A stretch of DNA of 32,759 nucleotides from Candidatus Poribacteria bacterium (GTDB taxonomy: Bacteria > Poribacteria > WGA-4E > WGA-3G). Below are positions 7,851 through 15,002 of this stretch, in pieces; the stretch's first letter is position 1; each line of letters begins with the position of its first letter. The position numbers were made by a program, and so were the translations under genes. The notes below the pieces were generated by a model. The model had not been told where the DNA came from. It was given only the letters and a program-made list of their open reading frames with translations, and did no database searches. Location: positions 1-32,759 of the forward strand of contig JAJECK010000010.1 in assembly GCA_022822085.1 (NCBI GenBank), given 5' to 3'.

Positions 7851-8645
7851 ATGAAAGTCGCACTTGAAGGACACGGAGCGATTGTCACTGGCGGTGCAAA
7901 CGGCATCGGTAAGGCTATTGTGCATGCACTCGTAGAAAATGGTGCGCATGTCGCAATTGTGGATATTGACACACAAGCAGGAACTCAAACGGCACAAGAA
8001 GTGCAGAACGGTGGAGGCACTTGTATATTCGTTGAAGCAGACGTTGCCAATCCGGAACAAATGGAAGCAGCTGCAAACGACATCGCTACGCAACTCAACG
8101 GAATACAGATACTCATAAATAATGCGGGTATCAACACAAAGAGTGAGCGCGTCCCGATACATCAATACACTTTAGACGATTGGCATCGCATCTTGCAAGT
8201 TGACCTAACAGGTGTATTTGTCGTTAGTCGTACCGTAATCCCTCACATGCTGAAAAATACGCCAGGACGCATTGTCAATATCAGTTCCATAGCAGGTTTA
8301 GTACCGCTACGATTACAAAGTGCTTTCGTCGCTGCAAAAGCTGGTGTAGCAAACCTCACAAGATCAATGGCATTGGAACTCGGACCGCAAGGAATACTTG
8401 TCAACGCAGTCGCACCGGGTTCTACATTAACGCGCGGTACAAAAGCACTCTTCTATGGTCCAGATGGAGCATACACGGAAAACGCAGAAAGCCTCCTATC
8501 ACACATCCCACTCGGACGACCAGGGAATGTGGAGGAGATCGCTGCAGCTGTGCTTTTTTTAGTCGCGCCAGAGGCGAGTTATGTCAATGGTGCAATACTA
8601 ACTGTGGATGGCGGTTGGACTGCGGGATACACACGAGACTGGTAA
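7851..8645 (+). CDS. Short-chain dehydrogenase/reductase with Phe at the catalytic Tyr position
   Basis: The 264-residue classical SDR shows the nucleotide-binding TGGANGIG at 13-20, Asp38 (VDID), which favours NAD, NNAG at 90-93, and the C-terminal VNGAILTVDGGW. Ser146 and Lys163 of the catalytic set are present (NISSIAG; FVAAK). The residue between them, 13 after the Ser, is Phe159, from a TTC codon, where the family has the proton-donating Tyr (usual YxxxK). The usual catalytic Asn is Asp118. The protein may be inactive as a dehydrogenase, or adapted to another chemistry, unless the TTC is a sequencing error for TAC. It is the last gene of the operon, 22 bases after the PhyH stop. Related SDRs act on sugar acids and deoxy-sugar acids. 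Confidence 0.88.
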   Translation: MKVALEGHGAIVTGGANGIGKAIVHALVENGAHVAIVDIDTQAGTQTAQEVQNGGGTCIFVEADVANPEQMEAAANDIATQLNGIQILINNAGINTKSERVPIHQYTLDDWHRILQVDLTGVFVVSRTVIPHMLKNTPGRIVNISSIAGLVPLRLQSAFVAAKAGVANLTRSMALELGPQGILVNAVAPGSTLTRGTKALFYGPDGAYTENAESLLSHIPLGRPGNVEEIAAAVLFLVAPEASYVNGAILTVDGGWTAGYTRDW

Positions 8646-8672
8646 GGAACAAAAACACCATCCACCCATACG

Positions 8673-9089
8673 TTACGGATTCGGCGGGGAAGTACAGATA
8701 AGTACTTCCAATGTCTCATCACCAGTATTCTCAATACCGTGCTCACACCAGGGCGGAAGATGAATAAATGTACCTGCCTGCACCGGCACCTTCTCATCTG
8801 CAATCGTCATAGTCCCTTCGCCGCGCATGATAACATAACACTCCTCTGTATGATGGCTTCCAGGTTCCAATACAACATGCGGTGGGACAAAAAACATCAC
8901 CATCCCTAAATTCTGTGCAGGAGCTTTTGGATTAGCAGGATGCACAACTCGCACACCAATTCCATCACACCCCGGATACTTTACTGGCACACCATCTTGA
9001 ACAGTTACGACATTGGCTTGCACCTGTCCTTTCGGTTTCGGAATCGGTGGTTCTCCTTCATACCCTTTAAACATCTTGATTTTTGCCAT
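8673..9089 (-). CDS. Single-domain cupin protein
   Basis: The 138-residue protein has one conserved cupin barrel. Motif 1 is PGSHHTEECYVIMRGEG, with H79, H80 and E83 as metal ligands. Motif 2 is AGTFIHLPPWCEHGIENTG, with H117. About 60 residues with several prolines precede the barrel. The protein is cytoplasmic, with no signal peptide. It lies 15 bases downstream of the FAH-family hydrolase on the same strand, so the two are probably co-transcribed, and they converge on the SDR gene. It may be a metal-dependent isomerase or dioxygenase, or a sensor of a sugar-like ligand; the sequence does not decide. Confidence 0.8.
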   Translation of the reverse strand: MAKIKMFKGYEGEPPIPKPKGQVQANVVTVQDGVPVKYPGCDGIGVRVVHPANPKAPAQNLGMVMFFVPPHVVLEPGSHHTEECYVIMRGEGTMTIADEKVPVQAGTFIHLPPWCEHGIENTGDETLEVLICTSPPNP

Positions 9090-9104
9090 CTCTCACCTCT
9101 ATCC

Positions 9105-9854
9105 TTATGCCACAATCGGATTACTTAAGACCCCAATACCTTCAATCTCAACTTCAACAACATCCCCAGCTTTCAATGCAGTTGTGGTACCAGGAGTTCC
9201 TGTATAAACCACATCGCCCGGTTCTAATGTAATCGCCTGAGAGATGAAACTAACAATCACTGGCACAGGAAAAATAAGATCACCTGTAGTTTGAGACTGC
9301 ACAACGTCATCGTTAATCCGTGTTTCTAACTGTAAGTTCCCGTAATCAACATCAGTCGCAATGAAAGGTCCCATCGGTCCAAATGTATCTGATGCTTTCG
9401 CACGCCACCATTGTAAATCATTAGATTGCCATGTGCGAGCACTGACATCGTTCCCACAAGTAACACCTAAGATATTCGCTGCAGCTTCATCGGGAGTAGC
9501 TTTCTGTGTGCGTTCCTTCATAATCACTACCAATTCACCTTCTGCATGTACATCGTCATCACCTGATGGCAGTACAACATCACCACCCGGATTGTTAATG
9601 CACGAAGGGGCTTTGAAGAAAATTTCTGGGTTTTGTGGCTCAGGAGCATCTCCTAAGTGACTCCGATAGTTCAACCCCACCGCTAACACTTTTGACGGTT
9701 TTGTCGGTGCAAGCAGTTTCACATCCTCTAAAGCAACGGTATCGCCTGTTTCATTAAAATCAGTAAATGGACATGCATCTAACGTTTTTATATTATTGCC
9801 ATCAACAATACCGTATCCAATTGTTCCATTCAATTCATATCGAGCAAGTTTCAT
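9105..9854 (-). CDS. Fumarylacetoacetate hydrolase (FAH) family protein
   Basis: The frame is open further upstream, but the ATG at 9854 (MKLARYELNG) is preceded by GGAGGAATT and matches the family's usual start, giving 249 residues. FAH hallmarks are KVLAVGLNYRSHLGD, EIFFKAPSCINNPGGDVVLP, the metal-binding HAEGELVVIMK and GNDVSARTWQ, and KASDTFGPMGP. The C terminus LEPGDVVYTGTPGTT is also typical. FAH-family enzymes cleave C-C bonds or hydrate and decarboxylate 2-oxo acids with Mg. Next to an SDR and a hydroxyacid dehydrogenase, a role such as 2,4-diketo-3-deoxy sugar-acid hydrolase is attractive (inference). It is followed by the cupin gene. Confidence 0.88.
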   Translation of the reverse strand: MKLARYELNGTIGYGIVDGNNIKTLDACPFTDFNETGDTVALEDVKLLAPTKPSKVLAVGLNYRSHLGDAPEPQNPEIFFKAPSCINNPGGDVVLPSGDDDVHAEGELVVIMKERTQKATPDEAAANILGVTCGNDVSARTWQSNDLQWWRAKASDTFGPMGPFIATDVDYGNLQLETRINDDVVQSQTTGDLIFPVPVIVSFISQAITLEPGDVVYTGTPGTTTALKAGDVVEVEIEGIGVLSNPIVA

Positions 9855-9952
9855 AAATAATTCCTCCATCACCATTTTCACATGAATCTCCCATTTTGTC
9901 AATTGTTTACTGAAATAATCCCTCAATTCTACTTGGCTTTTAGTATAATTTC

Positions 9953-10054
9953 ATGATACAATTCATATCGTTAGATGAATTTAGCAATCTAAAGGAAAGT
10001 AACCTTATTAACTTTGCAGTTTCGAATGAAGATAAAGTGGAGAAGCAGCGATGA
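9953..10054 (+). CDS. Possible small ORF (33 aa), unknown
   Basis: A 33-codon reading (start MIQFISLDEFSNLKESNLIN) ends at a TGA that overlaps the next ATG as ATGA (10051-10054). No ribosome-binding site is visible; a TATAAT at 9944-9949 is too close upstream to be its promoter. The only support is the overlap and a plausible soluble composition, so this may not be a gene. Confidence 0.25.
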   Translation: MIQFISLDEFSNLKESNLINFAVSNEDKVEKQR

Positions 10055-10311
10055 ACTATCATTATGGTGAAGCAAGGATACAAGTAGGTGCTCCTAAGCC
10101 TATTCGAGTAAACCCTGACATGATTGAAAATGATTCAGTTGAAGAGATTGAAATGTATTTGTTTGATGCTAAACTCATCCGGGGACGATTAGAAAAAACG
10201 TATTTCTGGCGTAAGTTGGATGGTACACAATCCCTTCCAGAGGTTCTTGATATGTGGATAACTATTGGCGATGAGCGAAGACATTTGAAATTTAAAGAGC
10301 ATCACTCATAG
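10051..10311 (+). CDS. Hypothetical protein (86 aa)
   Basis: The ATG at 10051 follows a GTGGAG-like ribosome-binding site. The product is small, charged and soluble, with alternating strands such as EEIEMYLFDAKLIRGRLEKT and VLDMWITIGDERRHLKF. It has no signal peptide, membrane helix or motif that I recognise. It is followed 7 bases later by the remains of a TPR gene, so both may be remnants of one accessory unit. Confidence 0.5.
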   Translation: MNYHYGEARIQVGAPKPIRVNPDMIENDSVEEIEMYLFDAKLIRGRLEKTYFWRKLDGTQSLPEVLDMWITIGDERRHLKFKEHHS

Positions 10312-10318
10312 TCCATTG

Positions 10319-10602
10319 ATGCGCTCTCTCAATAGTCAAGCGATTATTGAAGAAGCCATTACTGATTTTGATGAGGCTATTCGACTAAATCCAATTTCAA
10401 CACGGCTATCCGCTAAGAAAGAAATAGCACAGCCTTAGCCACTTACTACTATAAACGTTCACTTGCCAAGGATTTACTGGGACGTTTTGAAGAGACGAAG
10501 CATGATTTGCAAACAGCATTGAAACTTGCAACACAAGTACAAGATGAGAATCTTATACATCTAATTAAGACGAACCTTCGTAATCTCAGTCGCCAAAGTT
10601 GA
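10319..10602 (+). pseudogene. Broken TPR-repeat gene remnant
   Basis: From the ATG at 10319 the frame gives a TPR helix (EEAITDFDEAIRLNP) and then drifts to a stop at about 10436-10438. In another frame, open from 10417 to the TGA at 10600-10602, a second TPR-like pair continues: YYKRSLAKDLLGRFEETKHD and then LQTALKLATQVQDENLIHLI. One frameshift near 10410-10425 would restore about 94 residues of TPR repeats. It looks like the C-terminal end of a larger TPR protein, or a short TPR protein, that has decayed. No partner gene remains next to it. Confidence 0.7.
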
Positions 10603-10647
10603 AAACATGGATATGAATTACTAAAAGGGAACACTAAGGATAAAAAG

Positions 10648-11691
10648 ATGACAAAGATCGGAATTGTCGGCGCATCAGGCTATAGCGGCAGCGAATTACT
10701 CAGATTTTTAGTCAACCATCAAGGTGGACTAAAAATTGAACTCGCGACCTCCGAAACCTACGCAGGTCAACGCGTTGCCCATGTCTTACCACATCTGCGC
10801 GGATTCGTAGATATTGAGTTTGAACCGTTAAATATAGGTACGTTAAAAAATCGGGTAGATGTCGTCGTCCTTGCAGTCCCACACAAAGTTGCGATGACAT
10901 ACACTCCTCAGATACTTGCTCAAGGTTTGCGCATTGTTGATTTCAGCGCAGATTACCGTTTAGATGACGCGCAAACATACACCGAATGGTACCACGTTGA
11001 ACACACCAGTTCTGATCAGATGCAGCATGCAGTCTATGGGTTACCCGAACGCTACCGTGAGAAGATACGTGAGGCACAACTCGTCGCGAATCCTGGATGT
11101 TATCCAACCAGTTCAATCCTTGCCACAATACCTCTGCTAAACAATAGACTTATTGAATTAGATTCTATCATCATAGATTCAAAATCAGGCATTTCAGGTG
11201 CAGGACCTAAACCGAAGGACACGACACACTATCCAAATCGCGAATCAAATCTTGTCGCTTACAACATCGGAAAACACCGCCACACTCCTGAGATTGAACA
11301 AGAGTTGAGTGCAGTTGCAGATGAAAAGGTTACTTTGACCTTCACACCACATTTAGTTCCGATGACACGCGGTATTCTCACCACAGTTTATGCACGCTTG
11401 AAAAAACCGCTTGATACAGAGACACTACTTGAAACTTACTCTGCATTTTATAGTAACGAACCGTTTATCAGAGTTCTTGATAAAGACATTTATCCAGAAA
11501 CAAAAGCTGTTCTCGGAAGTAACTATTGTGATATAGGATTAGAAGTAGATGTAAGAACACAACGCGTTGTTGCAATGGCAGCACTGGATAATCTTGGTAA
11601 AGGTGCCGCGGGTGCCGCTTTACAAAACCTTAATCTGATGTTCGGCTACAACGAAACAGATGGACTCAAATCACCGGGTTTAATGCCCTAA
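10648..11691 (+). CDS. argC: N-acetyl-gamma-glutamyl-phosphate reductase
   Basis: The 347-residue length is normal for ArgC. The NADP-binding GASGYSGSELLR is at 8-19. The catalytic Cys151 lies in NPGCYPTSS. SKSGISGAGPKP, the HRHTPEIEQEL segment and the C-terminal DNLGKGAAGAALQNLNLM are all diagnostic. The enzyme reduces N-acetylglutamyl-5-phosphate to the semialdehyde, the third step of arginine synthesis, in the cytoplasm. A weak AAGGA lies upstream of the ATG. The gene is followed after 47 bases by lpxB and lpxK on the same strand, an unusual pairing of arginine and lipid A genes. No other arg gene is in the window. Confidence 0.95.
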   Translation: MTKIGIVGASGYSGSELLRFLVNHQGGLKIELATSETYAGQRVAHVLPHLRGFVDIEFEPLNIGTLKNRVDVVVLAVPHKVAMTYTPQILAQGLRIVDFSADYRLDDAQTYTEWYHVEHTSSDQMQHAVYGLPERYREKIREAQLVANPGCYPTSSILATIPLLNNRLIELDSIIIDSKSGISGAGPKPKDTTHYPNRESNLVAYNIGKHRHTPEIEQELSAVADEKVTLTFTPHLVPMTRGILTTVYARLKKPLDTETLLETYSAFYSNEPFIRVLDKDIYPETKAVLGSNYCDIGLEVDVRTQRVVAMAALDNLGKGAAGAALQNLNLMFGYNETDGLKSPGLMP

Positions 11692-11738
11692 ATACGGTAG
11701 CATGTACACTCCTTATGGTGTCATATTCACGATTCCTG

Positions 11739-12893
11739 ATGAAAATAATGATTGTGGCAGGTGAACCCTCTGGTGACCTGCACGCCTCACATGTCGTCCA
11801 AGCACTCAAAAGACAATGCTCAGATATATCACTTTACGGCATGGGTGGTGACATGTTGGAGGCGGAGGGTGTTTCTTTAAGCATTCACATACGCGACTCC
11901 GCAGTCATGGGATTTGCCGAGGCATTAGTTGCCCTTCCAAAGTTTCTAAAAAAACAAAACATATTAAAACAACACCTCCGTGAGAAACGACCGGCTGCTT
12001 TACTTCTCGTAGATTTCGCTGAGTTTAACACACCTTTAGCAAAATATGCAAAAACACAAGGTGTCCCAGTTATCTACTATATTCCACCGAAAGCATGGGC
12101 ATGGCGTCCAGGTAGGGCAAAAAAACTCGCAAAACGGACAAACGTCATCGCATCAATCTTCCCATTTGAAACAGAATTTTATCAAAAGGCAGGGGCAAAC
12201 GCTGAATTCGTCGGACACCCATTAGTTGACTTTGCAAAGACTCATCTATCCATGACGAAAGCCCGGAAGAACCTTAATCTAAAAGAACATACTACAGTCA
12301 TTGGGCTGATGCCGGGCAGCAGACGTTCAGAAGTCCAACGGATTTTCCCTATCATGCTAAAAGCAGCTGCAAACATATCACAAACCATTCCAACGACAGA
12401 ATGGATTCTACCGATTGCACCAGGCATCTCTGAGGAGTTAATATCAGACTGTAAGGAAGGCATAGAAGGTATTCCTAAAATTCATATTTTGTACGATGAG
12501 ACTTATACTGCAATGCGTGCTGCAACCTTAATGCTGGTCACTTCTGGAACAGCGACCCTTGAAACAGCATGCATCGGCACCCCGATGCTTATACTTTATC
12601 GCACATCATGGCTCAATTGGAAGATTATCAATGCCCTAACACCGTTGGAACACAGTGGATTGCCAAATCTCATTGCGGGGAAACGCATTGTTCCGGAACT
12701 CCTACAAAACGATTTGTCAACCGATTCACTGACAGAACACGCATTAGACATGCTTAATGATCCCAAAATATGGGTTGCGCAACGGGAAGCACTTGAAGCA
12801 GTCCATCAACAATTAGGAGAGTCCGGTGCAGCAGAAAGAACTGCAAAGTTAGTATTAGAACAGGCCGCATCAGCAAATAATCCAACCCAATGA
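11739..12893 (+). CDS. lpxB: Lipid-A-disaccharide synthase
   Basis: The frame is open from an ATG at 11715, but the ATG at 11739 (MKIMIVAGEPSGDLHASH) matches the usual LpxB start and gives 384 residues. Family marks are GEPSGDLHA at the N terminus, VMGFAEAL, YIPPKAWAWRPGR, GLMPGSRRSEV and TSGTATLE near the UDP-sugar site. LpxB condenses UDP-2,3-diacylglucosamine with lipid X to make the lipid A disaccharide at the inner face of the inner membrane. The stop overlaps the lpxK start by ATGA. Neither start has a clear ribosome-binding site, so translation may depend on readthrough from argC. It indicates an outer membrane with lipid A. Confidence 0.93.
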   Translation: MKIMIVAGEPSGDLHASHVVQALKRQCSDISLYGMGGDMLEAEGVSLSIHIRDSAVMGFAEALVALPKFLKKQNILKQHLREKRPAALLLVDFAEFNTPLAKYAKTQGVPVIYYIPPKAWAWRPGRAKKLAKRTNVIASIFPFETEFYQKAGANAEFVGHPLVDFAKTHLSMTKARKNLNLKEHTTVIGLMPGSRRSEVQRIFPIMLKAAANISQTIPTTEWILPIAPGISEELISDCKEGIEGIPKIHILYDETYTAMRAATLMLVTSGTATLETACIGTPMLILYRTSWLNWKIINALTPLEHSGLPNLIAGKRIVPELLQNDLSTDSLTEHALDMLNDPKIWVAQREALEAVHQQLGESGAAERTAKLVLEQAASANNPTQ

Positions 12894-13990
12894 TAACTAC
12901 ACTCTACAGCTTCATCACGAAAAAACAGCGCGGTTTCCTTCCAACTTTGTTACGACTGCTGTTAGGACCGTGGTGTTGGCTATATAGTGTCATCGTCCGT
13001 ATACGAAATTTCTGTTTTGATGTTGGTTTCTATAAACAGAAAAGACTCCCGTGTACTGTAATCAGCATCGGTAATATCGTTGTCGGAGGAACAGGCAAAA
13101 CACCGACAGTTACTACAATCGCTAAACTGCTACAGAGTTCAGGATTAAGTGTTGCAGTGCTTCTCCGTGGTTATAAACGTCAAAGCGGAAAAAAAATAGT
13201 GATTGTATCGGATGGTAAAAACGGACTATGTTCAAGGGAAGAAAGTGGAGATGAAGCACACATGCTTACACATCAACTCTCTGGTATTCCAATCATCGTT
13301 GGAAAACACCGCTATCTCACAGGTGAAGCTGCCATTAGCAAATTTAGTAGTGATGTCCTAATCCTTGACGATGGGTTTCAACACAGACAATTAGAACGGG
13401 ACCTCAACGTTCTAACAATTGATGCGACACAACCCTACGGCACTGGAGCACTACTTCCACTTGGAACATTGAGAGAACCAATATCTTCCATAAACCGTGC
13501 AGACATCATCATTTTGACACGGACTGATGCAGCTGGAAATAACATCGCAGAATTAAAGGCAGAACTGAATCAATTAGCTCCGAATATACCTATCCTTGAG
13601 AGTATCCACAAACCTACATCGTTGTATTGGCTAAATCCAACAGATATTGACACCCTACTACCACTACACAAACTAACAAATAAACGACTTCTCGCTGTAT
13701 GTGCAATCGGCAATCCTAACGCTTTTATAGCAACACTTGGGAAGTATAATCCGGAGTCTGTTGAATTGTTCGCATTTCCAGACCACCATGTCTATTCCGA
13801 GTCCGATATACAACAGATCGAACATCAGATGGTACAGTGCAAGTCAGAATGGATTATCACAACACAAAAAGACGAACAGAAATTAACGGATCTCAATACA
13901 GACCTACCGATATTAGTATTAACGATAGAATTAGCAATCACCGAAGGTGAGAAAGTGATTTTAGATAAATTACAAATCGAAAATAAATGA
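12890..13990 (+). CDS. lpxK: Tetraacyldisaccharide 4'-kinase
   Basis: The 366-residue protein has the LpxK order. A membrane-associated N-terminal helix (LLRLLLGPWCWLYSVIVRIR) comes first, then the Walker A segment ISIGNIVVGGTGKTPTV at about 60-76. LRGYKR, GDEAHML and the diagnostic LDDGFQHRQLERDLNVLTID follow. The C-terminal half has FPDHHVYSESDI and TTQKDEQKL, also typical. The enzyme phosphorylates the 4' position of the lipid A disaccharide using ATP at the inner membrane. Its ATG overlaps the lpxB stop, so the two are translationally coupled, as expected for consecutive pathway steps. It converges on the aminotransferase gene with a single base between the stops. Confidence 0.94.
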   Translation: MITTLYSFITKKQRGFLPTLLRLLLGPWCWLYSVIVRIRNFCFDVGFYKQKRLPCTVISIGNIVVGGTGKTPTVTTIAKLLQSSGLSVAVLLRGYKRQSGKKIVIVSDGKNGLCSREESGDEAHMLTHQLSGIPIIVGKHRYLTGEAAISKFSSDVLILDDGFQHRQLERDLNVLTIDATQPYGTGALLPLGTLREPISSINRADIIILTRTDAAGNNIAELKAELNQLAPNIPILESIHKPTSLYWLNPTDIDTLLPLHKLTNKRLLAVCAIGNPNAFIATLGKYNPESVELFAFPDHHVYSESDIQQIEHQMVQCKSEWIITTQKDEQKLTDLNTDLPILVLTIELAITEGEKVILDKLQIENK

Positions 13991-13991
13991 T

Positions 13992-14897
13992 CTACTCAGG
14001 TATCGGAACACCTTCCCGTGCAGTCATATCAGCATATAGCTCCTGCAAACGTGCTGTCATCGGACCAGGACTCCCAGTCCCAATTTGTCTGCCATCCACC
14101 TCTAACACTGGACTTAACTCCCCTACAGTCCCTGTCGTGAACATCTCATCTGCAGTGTAGACCTCTGTCAAAGAGACGTTTCGCTCCACCATAGGAATCT
14201 GTGCCTGTCGTGTGAGATGGATAACATTACCGCGTGTAATCCCTGGTAGACAACTATCCGCATGTGAGGTAATCACTTCTCCTCGTTTCACGATAAAGAT
14301 ATTCGTAGCATTTGTTTCAGAGACAAACCCGAATATATCAAGCATAATCGCATCGTCCACTCCAGCAACATTTGCTTCTATTTTTGCCAGAATGTTATTG
14401 ATCAGGTTGTTATGATGGATTTTTGAATCGATACACTGGGCAGGATTTCTACGTATTGCTGATGTAATCAGACGAACTCCTGTACTTGCATAAATCGGTG
14501 CTTTCCATTCTGCCAACACAATTAAACATGTGCCGTACTGATTAACGTGTGGGTTCATGCTTGAGGTCACCTTTTTCCCACGACTCAACGTCAGACGTAT
14601 ATGCACTTCATTGCGCATGCCGTTTGCTTGCAGCGTTTCAAAGATCGCCGACTTGATTTCTGCCCGAGTCGGTATCCCTTCAAACGCCATCGCGTGTGCC
14701 GAATCGATCAATCGGTCAAGGTGAGCATCCAGTGCAAAGATCTTTCCATTATAGATACGTAAACCTTCCCAAACACCGTCTCCACCTTGAACAAGACTAT
14801 CAAATACTGATATTTTTGCATCTTCACGCGGCAGCAATTCACCACCTACGTGGATAAGTATATTTTCATTACGCGCATCAGGTAATTTCGGTTGCAT
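13992..14897 (-). CDS. ilvE: Class IV aminotransferase, branched-chain amino acid type
   Basis: The 301-residue PLP enzyme is of fold type IV. The catalytic lysine is K159 in SKIHHNNLINN. Other marks are VFDSLVQGGDGVWEGLRIYNG near the N terminus, FVSETNATNIFIV, the LPGITRGNVIHL phosphate-binding loop, and ADEMFTTGTVGELSPV. These fit branched-chain aminotransferase, which transfers amino groups between Leu/Ile/Val and 2-oxoglutarate. D-amino-acid aminotransferase and aminodeoxychorismate lyase share the fold and cannot be fully excluded. GGAGAAT precedes the ATG and a good promoter lies about 60 bases upstream. It appears to be a single-gene unit. Confidence 0.85.
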   Translation of the reverse strand: MQPKLPDARNENILIHVGGELLPREDAKISVFDSLVQGGDGVWEGLRIYNGKIFALDAHLDRLIDSAHAMAFEGIPTRAEIKSAIFETLQANGMRNEVHIRLTLSRGKKVTSSMNPHVNQYGTCLIVLAEWKAPIYASTGVRLITSAIRRNPAQCIDSKIHHNNLINNILAKIEANVAGVDDAIMLDIFGFVSETNATNIFIVKRGEVITSHADSCLPGITRGNVIHLTRQAQIPMVERNVSLTEVYTADEMFTTGTVGELSPVLEVDGRQIGTGSPGPMTARLQELYADMTAREGVPIPE

Positions 14898-14955
14898 TCA
14901 TTCTCCTTTTACTTTTATCTTCTTTACAACTATAATCTAATATTCTTACTATTAT

Positions 14956-14984
14956 ATAATACCAAAACCACATCAAAATGACAA
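14956..14984 (-). promoter_or_regulatory. Probable sigma-70-type promoter of the aminotransferase gene
   Basis: On the minus strand TTGTCA (14984-14979) and TATTAT (14961-14956) are separated by 17 bases, each hexamer matching the consensus at five of six positions. Transcription would start near 14949, about 50 bases before the ATG at 14897. Confidence 0.55.
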
Positions 14985-15002
14985 TCTTCTTGATAGACAA
15001 AA

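Noticed and set aside
9941-9950. TATAAT as the promoter of the small ORF at 9953
   Set aside because: It has no -35 partner, and transcription would begin after the proposed start codon.
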